The notes beneath the pieces are model-generated. The model worked only from the letters and a program-made list of their open reading frames with translations. It did no database searches and was not told where the DNA came from. The translations under genes were made by a program, and so were the position numbers. DNA of 64,000 nucleotides from Eretmocerus hayati (lineage: Eukaryota; Arthropoda; Insecta; Hymenoptera; Aphelinidae): contig CM056741.1 of NCBI GenBank assembly GCA_029851415.1, positions 90,679,282 to 90,743,281 of the forward strand. Reading direction: 5' to 3'. Shown one piece after another: positions 1 through 10,441 of the stretch; the stretch's first letter is position 1; the number at the start of each line of letters is the position of its first letter.

Positions 1-30
1 TCGATGGAAAGACTTCCTTCTCTTACCACT

Positions 31-551
31 CAATTCGAGATGCGTGGCGACAGCCACGCCGCCCTATCGGGCTCTGCCGCAAGCTGTCTCGGTGCCAACA
101 GTTGATCGGTTCGAAATGGTTTACCGCAGCGCGGGCTAGCGCGGACTCGGCAGTACGTACACGAGGCTAAGTTTTTACATAAAACTTATGAATAATAGCA
201 ATACTGAATGTCTTACCTAGTAAATTTAAGTGATTTGGCGACTTATGGAGGGTCGGGTATGCGGAATGTGTACATTATATGATCCGGATCCGCCACCTCA
301 TATTCAGTAGTGCATCTCCGCATACCCGACCCTCCATATGTCGCCAAATCATTGAAATTCACCAGGTAAGACATTCAATATTGTTATTATTCATAATTTC
401 GATGTAAAAACTCAGCCTCGTATACACACTGCCGGGTCTGCATCAGCCCGCGCTGCGGTAAACCATTTTGAACCGATCAGCTGTTGGCACCGAGACAGCT
501 TGCGGCTGAATCCGATAGGGCGGCGTGGCTGTCGCCACGCACCTCGAATTG
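31..551. repeat. Foldback (palindromic) repeat, 234-bp arms
   Basis: The segment 31-264 is repeated in inverse orientation at 318-551, with a spacer of about 53 bp. Both arms carry the same block (CAATTCGAG, GTGGCGACAGCCACGCCGCC, GGTTTACCGCAGCG, TGGAGGGTCGGGTATGCGG), with scattered mismatches and small indels, so the arms have diverged and are not an exact assembly mirror. No open frame of note. It is probably a non-autonomous foldback DNA element; no target-site duplication can be assigned because the left end lies close to the window edge. Confidence 0.85.
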
Positions 552-1068
552 GCAATATCGGCGCAAGTTTGAATGCCAATCGGGTCTTATTTTCTCGTTT
601 TAATTCATAGATGCCTGCCAAGTATTCTGTTTCGAACTAATATTGATACAAATTATCAATAGTTCCAGCATCAACACTGCGAGGACTAGAACGCAAATTT
701 TTTTCGTCTAATAATACACCTCGATATTGTTGAGACCTTGATTTCGGACATTTACGGAGACGGGTCAGTCAATCCTGGGATTAACTAGTCAATGTCCGAA
801 TTACCTTCATCTATTCAACACTGACTGGATGAAGTAGTCAATGTCGGACATTGACTGTAACATATATATAAACATTCAGCCGCTCGGCTATAGGCCTCCC
901 GCTCTGCTCCCGTTCACTCAGTCTTCTTGTGGATCGCGAACAGTACGCAAACTCTCCACCACCTCGAGCATGTATCATATTGCTCAATATAGTTTTGCGA
1001 ACAGTTCAATTAACCTCTCCTCTAGTTCATTCTGCATTCACCTGAATCCAACCCCGCATATAAACAAC
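552..1068. other. Intergenic, no gene seen
   Basis: AT-rich unique-looking sequence. The only structure I see is a set of short related words around CAATGTCCGA and TGTCGGACATTGAC between about 745 and 855. An open frame from 841 overlaps the LINE fragment that follows and shows no recognisable protein. Confidence 0.5.
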
Positions 1069-2222
1069 CATCATCGAGAAGAGGATGGGGCCTGTCCACC
1101 AGAGAGCGGCCCTGAGAAGCATCCGTGCCTACCGCACCGTGTCAGGAGATGCGGCTTACGTATTGGCGATTACACCGCCCATCCACTTGCTCGTCGCGGA
1201 GCGAGTGACGATCTGGGACCGCCAGAAAGTGATCGGAGCCGAACGAGTACTCACTCCAACGATGAAGGAGATCATCCGCGACTACGAGAAGGAAACCACC
1301 CTTGAGCATTGGCAAACTGAGTGGGATTCGCCATTTGCAAAGGGCAGATGGACGCACCGGCTGATCCGTGACGTAGCCAAATGGACGGAACGCACCCACG
1401 GAGAGATAGATTACTGGACGACGCAAGCACTGAGTGACCACGGTTGCTTCGGTGCCTATCTGACCCGGTTCAAGAAGAGGACATCCCCAGCATGTCAGTC
1501 ATGCGGGGACAACTGGGATGACGCTGAACACGCCCTGTTGACGTGCAACGACACACAAAGACAGCGCGCCGAGTTGGATGGATGGCTGGGTGCTCAACTG
1601 ACACCTGAGAACCTCGTCCCGTACTTACTTCGCAACCAGGAGACATGGGATAGAGTCACCGGATACATCAAGCTGGTGATGACCCGTAAGGAGGAGAAAG
1701 AGAGGGAGGTGAGGCGCCTCGATGCCGGCGAATTACAGTAAACCTGCCGATTCGAACAGAAGAGGTCCAAATGGTTCCAGGAGGAATTTGATGGACTGAT
1801 GAGGGAAGGAAGAAGAAAGAAGAGAGAAGATCGAAGATCGAAGAAAGAAGAGAGATCGAAGGAAGAAGAAAGAAGAATGAAAAATGAAGAGATGGAAGAA
1901 GATCGAAGAAAGCGAAACAACACCTGCGAGTCGTGAGAAGAGAGACGCTCGATCCTGAGCGCGAGACGCCGCCGGCCCTGAAGTAATGCTCACGCGGTGC
2001 CGGGGCCGGATTGGTAAGTTGGTGGATCCCTCCCTTGTCCAATGGCCGGCGCCAACGGAGGAGGAAGAGAGGGTTTACCCGGTTCGGATGGCCGTATCGA
2101 CGCGGATTCCAGCCCGGGACTGTTGGGGAGGTGCTGGCCAGCCATGTTTGGCTGACCGGTGCCTCTCCTTCGTACGTCGCAGCGTATTCGCCCTACAACC
2201 TTAAAAAACACCTTAAAGAAAA
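1069..2222 (+). mobile_element. 5'-truncated R1-like non-LTR retrotransposon (copy 1)
   Basis: Similarity to the second copy (2245-5042) begins abruptly at about 1069 (CATCATCGAGAAGAGG), which marks the 5' truncation. The copy contains the end of ORF2 and a 3' UTR of about 230 bp ending in CTACAACCTTAAAAAACACC and then A/GA-rich sequence. The same 3' UTR occurs, inverted and with a long poly(A), at 21804-22027, which confirms the boundary. Between the frame and the UTR (about 1790-1915) lies a purine-rich GAAGA-type tract. Confidence 0.8.
1085..1741 (+). pseudogene. C-terminal fragment of R1-like LINE ORF2 (thumb and CCHC knuckle)
   Basis: This 218-residue open frame is the C-terminal part of an ORF2 polyprotein of the R1/TRAS type; endonuclease and reverse transcriptase core are missing. 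Residues 1-46 match the segment that follows the RT in copy 2 (RRAALRSIRAYRTxSGDAAYV, then PPIHLLVAERVxIWDRQ). A zinc-knuckle-like motif, C-x2-C, then H-x4-C in CQSCGDNWDDAEHALLTC, lies near residues 137-154, as expected for the C-terminal knuckle of R1-clade elements thought to help template RNA handling. The frame stops at 1739; downstream sequence still reads as a charged coil in one frame, so the stop may be secondary. It cannot produce a working retrotransposase. The family assignment rests on motif recognition. Confidence 0.75.
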
Positions 2223-2244
2223 AAGAGAGAGAGAGAGAGAGAGA

Positions 2245-5042
2245 CCCCGTGGGGGGCTCCGAGTGTGACCTTCAGGCTGCACTTGGAGCTTGAGGGAGCG
2301 ACGCCCCTCCAGACCCGAGTCCTACACTTACACCTACACACACTACACCCTACACGCACCATACTTACGCCCGCTCAAGCAGTACACAGACATATCAACA
2401 TTATACAGAACACGCATCACACAAGACACCATAGCCGTGCTGGTCTGGTCCAGGGTCGGCCAGCATGCGATTCCAGGCCCTGGAAAAAAGAAGAAAGAAG
2501 AAGATGTCCAGCATTGACGGCAAGATTTCCCCAAGTGAAGCGGGGCCCCATTCGGATCTTGGGGGGGGGGGGGGCAACGATGCAAAGCGCGCTACCAGTT
2601 GCACACTTGGCTGGTGGACTCACGCGTAAAGCTACAAGCGATGGAAATACGCCACAGGCGGAAGGAGTTGGAGGAAAAGAATCGACGCAAGAAGGAGATA
2701 GACCTCACCCCAAACAGCAAGAGAATGAAGGGTTTGGGCTAGGAAGCGGAAAAACGAGTGCTAGAGCAATCGAAGCTCACCTTTCCGGTCCAACTAGGGA
2801 AGAATGCGAGGTGGCAGCAGAAGCACAACAGGCGGCAGAGAAGCTGCTAAAGAACAACCCCGCGCTCAGGATCCAGATTACGCAACCTAGCAACGGTGTT
2901 GATGACGCCGTCAACTTGAGCTCAGACTCAAGCGAGTCCGACTCCACTATAGGGTCCCAGGGGAACGGAACAATTCTGACTCGCGGAATCGGTACGCTCG
3001 ATAAGAGAGCACACGATGAAGAGTCTCATGGGATGGAGATTGACCCTATCCTTTCATCCGGAGATGCGGCACGACAAAAGAGTGGAAACGAGGCAGGCGT
3101 TCTCATGGGGAAATGGGAAGACCTGAAAGTGTGCCGGAAAGAGATGGAGGAAAAGACATATCTCCTCCTCGAGCACTTCAACTTGGTCATAGGGATAGCC
3201 GAGTCTGTTTCCAGCAACCCAGAAGGGACCAAGGGTGATATAAGAACTCAAGAAGATAAGCCACGCGCTCGAAGGCCTACTCGCGACAGACAAGGTGAAG
3301 CGGGCTGCTTTCGAGACAACGCTCCTCGAAACGGAAGAGACCCCGAAAGCGAGGGGGAATGTGCAGCCTCCGGCCACAAAAAAACCGGCCTGACATTTCC
3401 TCCGGAGAGCGAAGATCCCATCCCGCTCTTCACTATGCACGAGCTACTCACAGCGGCAAAGAGGCTGCCCAACGGCAAGGCCCCTGGCCTGGACGGCATT
3501 TCAAACGAGGCTCTGAAACTGGTCTTCAAATACAAGCCAGATTTACTCCTCGACCTTTTCAACATTTGTCTGACCGCGGGAACTTTCCCGGACAAGTGGA
3601 AACGCCAGAAGCTGGTCCTGATACCTAAGGGTCAAGGAGGTCAACGCCCTCTCAACATGCTCGACGATATCGGGAAAATGTACGAGAGGATGGTGCTCAT
3701 CAGGGTGGAGAAAGCCTACGAAGAAGGCGGTGGGCTATCACTAATGCAGTTCGGGTTCCGGAAGGGACGGAGCACTGTGCACGCGATCGAGGAGGTCCAA
3801 GAACGGCTTCAAGCGCCGGTAGGGAACCCATACCAAGGAAGACGAGGATTCTGTGCCATCATTGCGTTGGACATAAAGAACGCGTTCAACTGCGCGAGCT
3901 GGGAGCGAGTCTATCAATCCCAAGCAGGTAAAGTGCCGCCCTATCTACTAGCCATCACGAGTGACTATCTGCAAAACAGGACCCTCGTATACGACACCGA
4001 CGAGGGACAAGAGATTCGGCAATTATCCGCCGGGATTGGACAGGGATCGATTTCCGGGCCGTTCAACTGGAACACCCTGTACGATAGTTTACTGTCTATC
4101 AAGTTGCCAGGAGGAGTGATATTAGTGGCTTTCGCGGCCGACGCGGGACTCGTTGTCTGGGCCGACAACGAGGAACCCTTGGGTAGACACGCAAACGGGG
4201 CGCTGGCACGAGTCTACGAGTGGATGATCAGCAGGCTCCTGGAGCTCGCTGTCAAGAAGTGCGAAGCAATCGTGGTCACAAGATGCCGGAAGTTCGACTC
4301 ACTCCGGTTCTACACCAACGGGCAAGAGATCTCACGCAAGACAGAGCTGGAATACCTCGGCGTATGGCTTGACGACAAGTGGTCGTTCGAGAAGCACATC
4401 CAGGAGGCCGCCCAGAAAGCGAGCAGCGTCGGTGTGGCGCTTCAGCGGCTGATGCCGAATATCGGAGGACCCAAGGAAAAGAGGCGCTCACTTCGCTACA
4501 CCGTCAGCACCTCTATCATGCTCTACGGTTTACCCGTGTGGGGGAAGAGAGTAGAGAAGACCATCATCGAGAAGAGGGTGGGGCCTGTCCGACGGAGAGC
4601 GGCCTTGAGAAGTATCCGTGCCTACCGCACCGGGTCAGGAGATGCGGCTTACGTATTGGCGAATACACCGCCCATCCACTTGCTCGTTGCGGAGCGAGTG
4701 AGGATCTGGGACCGACAAGCGGCCGAAGAGAGAAGATGGAGAAGAGTAACACTCGCAATCGAGTGCGAGACATGCCGCTCATCCTGAAGTGATGCTCACG
4801 CGGTTCCGGGCTGAGATCGTAGATGCAGGTGCCTCCCTTTCTTGATTGCCCGATGCCCTAGGTTTCGGACATCAAGGGGAGAGGGATTTTACACAGCCGG
4901 GCCCCACCCAAATCCGTGTCCCGCCTGGTACGGTCTGCGTGGGCTATGCGGAGTCCGCGTAAGCTGAACCTGTCGGGTGTCTGGTGACGGATCCGAAGGA
5001 TCTTGAGGCAGATTTTGCCCTCTAACCACCTTGGAAAAAAAA
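2245..5042 (+). mobile_element. R1-like non-LTR retrotransposon (copy 2), internally deleted
   Basis: The element holds an 840-codon frame and a 3' UTR that ends TAACCACCTTGGAAAAAAAA at about 5042, followed by GA-rich sequence. It starts near the (GA)n tract at 2223-2244, exactly where copy 1 ends, so the two copies are arranged head to tail. Compared with copy 1 it lacks roughly 700 bp at the end of ORF2 (the CCHC knuckle region), the junction lying near 4718. The 3' UTRs of the two copies share only the first stretch (GATGCTCACGCGGT), so they are related but separate subfamilies. Confidence 0.7.
2265..4787 (+). CDS. R1-like reverse transcriptase frame with FAAD in place of FADD
   Basis: This 840-residue frame is a degraded ORF2. 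Residues 1 to about 385 are low-complexity and gag-like, with no apurinic-type endonuclease that I can recognise, which suggests that ORF1 and ORF2 remains were joined by deletion. A reverse transcriptase domain spans about residues 390-745: LPNGKAPGLDGI, GFRKGRSTVHAIEEV, motif A with IIALDIKNAFN, motif B with GIGQGSISGPF, and motif C at about 623-626. Motif C reads FAAD, where active R1-clade enzymes have FADD; codon 625 is GCC instead of the GAC expected for a metal-binding aspartate. The enzyme is therefore very probably dead. The C-terminus (IWDRQ, then an unrelated tail) lacks the CCHC knuckle seen in copy 1. The ATG at 2265 is just the first in frame and may not be a true start. Confidence 0.75.
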   Translation: MTFRLHLELEGATPLQTRVLHLHLHTLHPTRTILTPAQAVHRHINIIQNTHHTRHHSRAGLVQGRPACDSRPWKKEERRRCPALTARFPQVKRGPIRILGGGGATMQSALPVAHLAGGLTRKATSDGNTPQAEGVGGKESTQEGDRPHPKQQENEGFGLGSGKTSARAIEAHLSGPTREECEVAAEAQQAAEKLLKNNPALRIQITQPSNGVDDAVNLSSDSSESDSTIGSQGNGTILTRGIGTLDKRAHDEESHGMEIDPILSSGDAARQKSGNEAGVLMGKWEDLKVCRKEMEEKTYLLLEHFNLVIGIAESVSSNPEGTKGDIRTQEDKPRARRPTRDRQGEAGCFRDNAPRNGRDPESEGECAASGHKKTGLTFPPESEDPIPLFTMHELLTAAKRLPNGKAPGLDGISNEALKLVFKYKPDLLLDLFNICLTAGTFPDKWKRQKLVLIPKGQGGQRPLNMLDDIGKMYERMVLIRVEKAYEEGGGLSLMQFGFRKGRSTVHAIEEVQERLQAPVGNPYQGRRGFCAIIALDIKNAFNCASWERVYQSQAGKVPPYLLAITSDYLQNRTLVYDTDEGQEIRQLSAGIGQGSISGPFNWNTLYDSLLSIKLPGGVILVAFAADAGLVVWADNEEPLGRHANGALARVYEWMISRLLELAVKKCEAIVVTRCRKFDSLRFYTNGQEISRKTELEYLGVWLDDKWSFEKHIQEAAQKASSVGVALQRLMPNIGGPKEKRRSLRYTVSTSIMLYGLPVWGKRVEKTIIEKRVGPVRRRAALRSIRAYRTGSGDAAYVLANTPPIHLLVAERVRIWDRQAAEERRWRRVTLAIECETCRSS

Positions 5043-5053
5043 GAGAGAGAGAA

Positions 5054-6505
5054 AATTGCATTGCTCCCACTTGTCAAAAGGGAATGTGAACTTGACCCAC
5101 TCTGATTCTGATTGCCTCAAATATAAATAGGTAATTCGTTTTTTGCCAATCCAGGAAATTCTGCAAGCTTGAGAGCCAGGAGATTGTATGATTATAAGGC
5201 CATCAGAATTCCTTAATCTTTCCATGGGGCCGATTTTGGTAACAAACTTGGCCAAAGAGCATGGAGATGACACCTCCAGCTGGCTCTCTTTCTAACAAAC
5301 ACACAGCATAGTACCTGAGGCTATGGCTTATCGAAACCATCAAGAAAGAATCAGATCAAGGTATAGCGTAGTTGATCACTTCTTCGGTTCAGCACTACGT
5401 AACAACATGAATAATCATGTCTGACAAAATTTGAATTTCATATTTGCAAAAAGGTAGCTTGCTTTTTCAAAAAGATGTGTCTCCTTTCCATTTCGCCCAT
5501 CAATCCTCATAACTAATTTCTCATAGACTGTGAAGAATCCAGGCATTGCTGCAATTTGTACACATATCAACAATGCAGCATCCAAGTTCACCCTTCTGTG
5601 GAATTCGTTTATTTTGATCCGCGGTCAGAATGAATTTTCCGATGGTCGTATGAGAGCAGACGAATTTTCGTGCGCGCAACCAAGCTCCGGTTTGATCCGC
5701 GTGAAGTGAACAACAGCAGCGGATTCATCGGCCTGAATTGGCGTCCCAACAATTCCCCAAACAACAGTGAATACTCGTAAAAATATCTTCAAATGATAGC
5801 TGGCAAAATTTCCTCCAAAACGACCTCCTGATTGAATCGATCTGATGCATTTCAACCAGACTTATGACTGTTATGACTGTTTTTGGGAAGTGAAGGAGTC
5901 CAAGCTGCCACAGACGACCGCTGTTCGACTTACAGATTTGACACTTTGGATTCTTCCACTTTCTAAAAATATCCACAAATCTGGTCGAGATACATCAAAT
6001 CGACTTCATCAGTCATTCAGTCATCGACATTTGAGGACTTGGATTCCTACTATAACCGTAAGTACGTGAATCGGCATCTCAAAAAGCATTCAATAGTGGT
6101 CAAGGGAAATTCCGCTTCTCGCTTATAATAGGGCCACAGGCGACATTTTCTTGGAGAAGATATGACCTCCTCTGGCTCCCTTTAATTCCAACACAAGAAA
6201 GTTCTAAACACGACGTGTTCAAGATTCTGAACACATGGAAAATAATTCCCAACTTTTAGAAATTCAACATAATTTTTTTTTCTACGCGGTTCTAATGTTA
6301 TCAAATTTTTAACTCGGACCAACATGGATGACAAAGTAATTTCATTACCAGGGGCGGAAAAAACACCACCCAGAATAAATTGAACACCATCGCAAAAAGA
6401 ACCAACACAAGCTTCGTAGTTTTCCACACAAATTGTGTGAATTTATACATACGACCAATGAAAATCAACACCATCTACAACAAAATGTACACGCCTCGAC
6501 TAAAT
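5054..6505. other. Intergenic, no gene seen
   Basis: Only short open frames on both strands, none with a recognisable motif. I see no long repeat in this stretch. Confidence 0.5.
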
Positions 6506-7277
6506 GTGTATGGGTCATTCTGGACCAAGGTGAACATTTTGAAAATCGACGAAATTTAAAAATGCCCCAAACATTTTTTTCCCGTTAGTACTACTAGAAT
6601 ATAGTTGAAAAAATTTTTTTTCAGATTTTTTTGGGACCCATGGCGGGCTCTACGAATTTTCCAAGTCCCATTTTTGAGCAGTTTTTCGCCTATTTTTCGC
6701 TATCTTGGAAAATTCGTAGCTCGGACCCAAATGCATCTTTTTCATCCTAGCTGGGCGCATTTTTTTCGGTATGACGTACACTTTCAAGAAAGAGATTGAC
6801 CGGTCCCAAAAATTGATATCTGGTAGGTCCCACGGTTGCATCAAAAAAGGCCCAAAAATACGCCTTTGCACCACCTTTGGAGGCGTATAGGTCAAAATGG
6901 GAGCCTCGTAGCAAAATTTTGCAGGAGAAAAAACTTGTAGGCCTTGAAAAAACCTTCAATTTCCTTTTTAGAACGTGTCATTATCTTATCTCACGTACGA
7001 TCTACAGCCGATTTAAGTTCGGCATTTTTGTAAAAACGTGAACCTTCAAGGCCAATTTAAAAAAATCGTTTATTTTTTATCGACCCCGAACCTATGAGAA
7101 AATGTTCTTTCAGGTGTCTATTCGAAGGCCCAACAATAATTTGGTTGTTCCTTTGAAATCCCGATTTTATACGAGCTGTTAAAAACAGTCGAAAATACCG
7201 AAAATCGTGTCGAATTCGGGCCTCATCATGAAGCTTCGTGGACTGGGTCCTCCCTTGCTCTCGATTCGTGGACTCTA

Positions 7278-7439
7278 AGGGCCTCGACAGAAAGTGCGCA
7301 ATGCTCTTTTCTCCACTTTTTTCCCCGTGTATAAGCATAGGCCCGGTAGTTGCAGTCGCCGCCACGGGCGCGCAATGGCGCTACTTTCACAGGGGAAAAA
7401 GGGGGAAAAAGAGCAAATGCGCACTTTCTGTCGAGGCCT
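7278..7439. mobile_element. 162-bp palindromic MITE inside the left arm of the giant foldback
   Basis: Termini AGGGCCTCGACAGAAAGTGC and, inverted, AGGCCTCGACAGAAAGTGCG bound a foldback that is absent from the equivalent place in the right arm (about 9672, GTGGACTCTAATTATACAGC when read inverted). Comparison with this empty site gives a 2- or 3-bp duplication (TA or TAA), as made by Tc1/mariner (TA) or Harbinger-type (TWA) transposases. No coding capacity. Confidence 0.8.
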
Positions 7440-7880
7440 TAATTATACAGCACTCGGCATAAAATATTGTGGAAGATGAGACCTAGAGCTGAAAAATGGC
7501 CTGTCGTGCGATGTTTTGCGATGGAACCGTCCAAAACTAGAGTAAATTGAGTAAATACAAGATGAACCGAGGACCGGCCGCTTTGGCACTCCGCGTATGC
7601 TCTGCACTGCATGCCATCCTCCGTTAATGCGGGAGTGATAAGTGATATTAACAGCTAATGCAGTATTGTCAGGTATTATCCAGTATAGACAGAGATAAGA
7701 AGGTTCCTTAATCTCCGTTATAGACTGTAGACTGTACGAGGTTTTGGTTGTTAGTGACCACCACGAAAAAATGTATGTGTCAGTCAGCGTCTCGATCAGA
7801 AATTTTGGTACTTTCGAGAACAAGGTGAACCATGGCGTGAATTTAACTTTTGTTATCTTTGCGACATGAGGTTAACTGCA

Positions 7881-7997
7881 ATGGGATGACGGTCAGTGAC
7901 CGTTCGAGATCTGTCGTCTCTCTCGCACTCATGGGATAACCTATTAGGTGCGAGTGAGATGGGAGAACTCGAAGGGCCGCTGACCGTCATTACCTTC
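7881..7997. repeat. Small foldback in the loop of the giant foldback
   Basis: The stretch GATGACGGTCAGTGACCGTTC near 7885 returns inverted as CTGACCGTCATTAC near 7980, and TCTCTCGCACTC returns as GTGCGAGTGAGA, giving arms of about 50 bp around a short centre near 7940. Confidence 0.7.
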
Positions 7998-8685
7998 CCC
8001 GTGGGGTTTACCCCGAACCATGGCGGAATATAATAACAAGGTGTGTGACACCGGAGCCTCAAAACTCGTCTACTCTCGCGCAGACATGGCCCTGTCTCCA
8101 CTAGAGACCCTCCACCCAGGGTCTCTAATCTCTGAGTGGAGATTCTCTACGTCTCCAGTTGTCTCCACTCGCCTTTCTTACGTATTTTAGTTCGAGCCGC
8201 GTGTAAGTGTTGGTGACCGACAAGCGTGTATGGCTTGGCTTACCGACAATTGTTGTCCCGCTATCCAGATCATTCTGTCGAAGTGCAAAAAAAGCACAGG
8301 ATTACTTATCGATGTTAAGAATGTGCAGTTTCACCGATTCCCTCAAAATTTTAGTCTCGTGGACAGTTAAATTGAAAATAAATACCCATTTTGATTGAAA
8401 TGAATTCATGATTTTATTCTTCATTCTAACTGCAATATCATTGCGGCATCGTTCTAGATCTACGTATTTGCCTATAATTACGCTGAAACTTGCTTGTTCA
8501 CGCTAGGACTTCTTACCTTCCTCAAAATAAGACCTACTTGCAACTCGTTTGTACAGTACTATACAGGGAGCATGATTTGGAAGTTGGCGGTCAAGAATAT
8601 CAAAATGGCGTCGAGTGGAGACACATCGAAAACGTGCGCGGTCACACACCTTGTTATTTTCACGCCATGTCCCGAACATCGCGGG
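7995..8685. repeat. Inverted repeat pair in the giant foldback loop
   Basis: The block CCATGGCGGAATATAATAAC plus AAGGTGTGTGAC at about 8016-8051 is found inverted at about 8638-8670 (GTCACACACCTTGTTATTTT). The pair brackets about 590 bp without a recognisable gene. Confidence 0.65.
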
Positions 8686-9232
8686 TATTAGGGCAAATGT
8701 ATTGTGAAGCATATGAAGTGTAACGCCTTCCCCGCAGGGCCCCCGCAAAGTATCTGATCACTTTCACAACATTCCTGCATAGTGTCTCAGAGTTGACCTC
8801 ACTTCTGTGGGTGTATGATGGAAATTTCAACAAAGGCATTTAACGTGAACATACTGTATTTTAATATCATTGATGAGCACCACTCACTTTTCACCCAAAT
8901 CTCAGTCCAGCAAAATTAATTTCTTCGTCACACGCTGCAAAGTCGAGTGACTATTTGCCCTCAGTAGAAGTAAACACAGGCTGGATATTAGTAGCTCTTA
9001 TGAGGCTTTCCCAGGTCTTTAATGGATTTTATACTTTACTTGAACATACTTTACTTGAACAATCACATAATAGTGATAACATTACAAACATATCCGAAAT
9101 TATTTTAAAGGTCTCAACAGAAACTGCACTAATTTTGCGCAAATATTGCCCCGATGATACCTCGCGGTTGCCCCGCGGGGAAGGCGTTACACTTCATATG
9201 CTTCACAATACATTTGGCCCATGTTCGGGGCA
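8678..9232. repeat. Second inverted repeat pair in the giant foldback loop
   Basis: GCAAATGTATTGTGAAGCAT and AGTGTAACGCCTTCCCCGC at 8693-8740 are repeated inverted at 9175-9222 (GAAGGCGTTACACTTCATAT). Together with the pair at 8016/8650 this makes the loop of the large element itself a set of palindromes. Confidence 0.7.
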
Positions 9233-10441
9233 AACCCCGCGGGGAAGGTACCAGAATTTCTGATCGGGACGCTGACTGACACATACAATTTTTCCGTGGT
9301 GGTCACTAACAACCGAAACCTCGTACAGTCTACAGTCTATAACGGAGATTAGAGAACCTTCTTATCTCTGTCTCTACTGGATAATACCTGACAATACTGC
9401 ATCAGCTGTTAATATCACTCATCACTTCCGCATAAACGGAGGATGGCATGCAGTACGGAGCATACGTGGAGTGCTAAAGTGGCCGGTTGGGCTAGTGAGC
9501 GCGGGCTAGTTAAGTGAGAGATGCATCACAATCGATTTCCTTGATTTATCTTGTTTTTACTCAATTTACTCTAGTTTTGGACGGTTCCATCGTAAAACAT
9601 CGCACGAGAGGCCATTTTTCAGCTCTAGGTCTCATCTTCCACAATATTTTATGCCAAGTGCTGTATAATTAGAGTCCACGAATCGAGTGCAAGGGAAGAC
9701 CCAGTCCACGAAGCTTCATGATAAGGCCCGAATTTGACACGATTTTCGGTATTTTCGACTGTTTTCAACAGCTCGTATAAAATCGGGATTTCAAAGGGAC
9801 AACCAAATTATTGTTGGACCTTCAAATAGACACCTGAAAGAACATTTTCTCATAGGTTTGGGGTCGATAAAAAATAAACGATTTTTTTAAATTGGCCTTG
9901 GAGTTTCACGTTTTCACAAAACTGCCCAACTTGAATCGGCTGTAGATCGTACGTGAGATAAGATAATGACACGTTCTAAAAAGGAAATTGAAGGTTTTTT
10001 CAAGGCCTACAAGTTTTTTCTCCTGCAAAATTTTGCTACGAGGCTTCCATTTTGACCTATACGCCTCCAAAGGTGGTGCAAAGTCGTATTTTTGGGCCTT
10101 TTTTGATGCAACCATGGGACCTACCAGATATCAATTTTTGGGACCGGTCAATTTCTTTCTTGAAAGTGTACGTCATACCGAAAAAAATGCGCCCAGCTAG
10201 GAAGAAAAAGATGCATTTGGGTCCGAGCTACGAATTTTCTAAGATAGCGAAAAATAGGCGAAAAACTGCTCAAAAATGGGACTTGGAAAATTCGTAGGGC
10301 CCGCCATGGGACCCAAAAAAATCTGAAAAAAATTTTTTTCAACTATATTCTAGTAGTACTAACGGAAAAAAAATGTTTGGGGCATTTTTAAATTTCGTCG
10401 ATTTTCAAAATGTTCACCTTGGTCCAGAATGACCCGTATAC

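Larger units (their letters stand above)
6506..10441. mobile_element. Giant foldback element, 3.9 kb, arms of 1.2-1.3 kb
   Basis: The left arm (6506 to about 7814) and right arm (about 9247 to 10441) are inverted copies. The outer ends read GTGTATGGGTCATTCTGGAC on the left and, inverted, GTATACGGGTCATTCTGGAC on the right. Flanks ACTAAAT (left) and ACTAAT (right) may be a target duplication but are not exact. The arms differ by substitutions and by separate insertions (162 bp in the left arm, about 50 bp in the right). Open frames inside are short and mirror each other, so no transposase is visible. Its large size with arms over 1 kb fits a non-autonomous foldback transposon. Confidence 0.85.

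Noticed and set aside
841..1305. Open frame of 154 codons
   Set aside because: It overlaps the LINE fragment in another frame and its product has no motif; it is a shadow frame.
6605..6895. Matching short frames at 6.6-7.0 kb and 9.9-10.3 kb as a duplicated gene
   Set aside because: They are the two arms of the giant foldback; the frames mirror each other and have no codon-like conservation that I can see.
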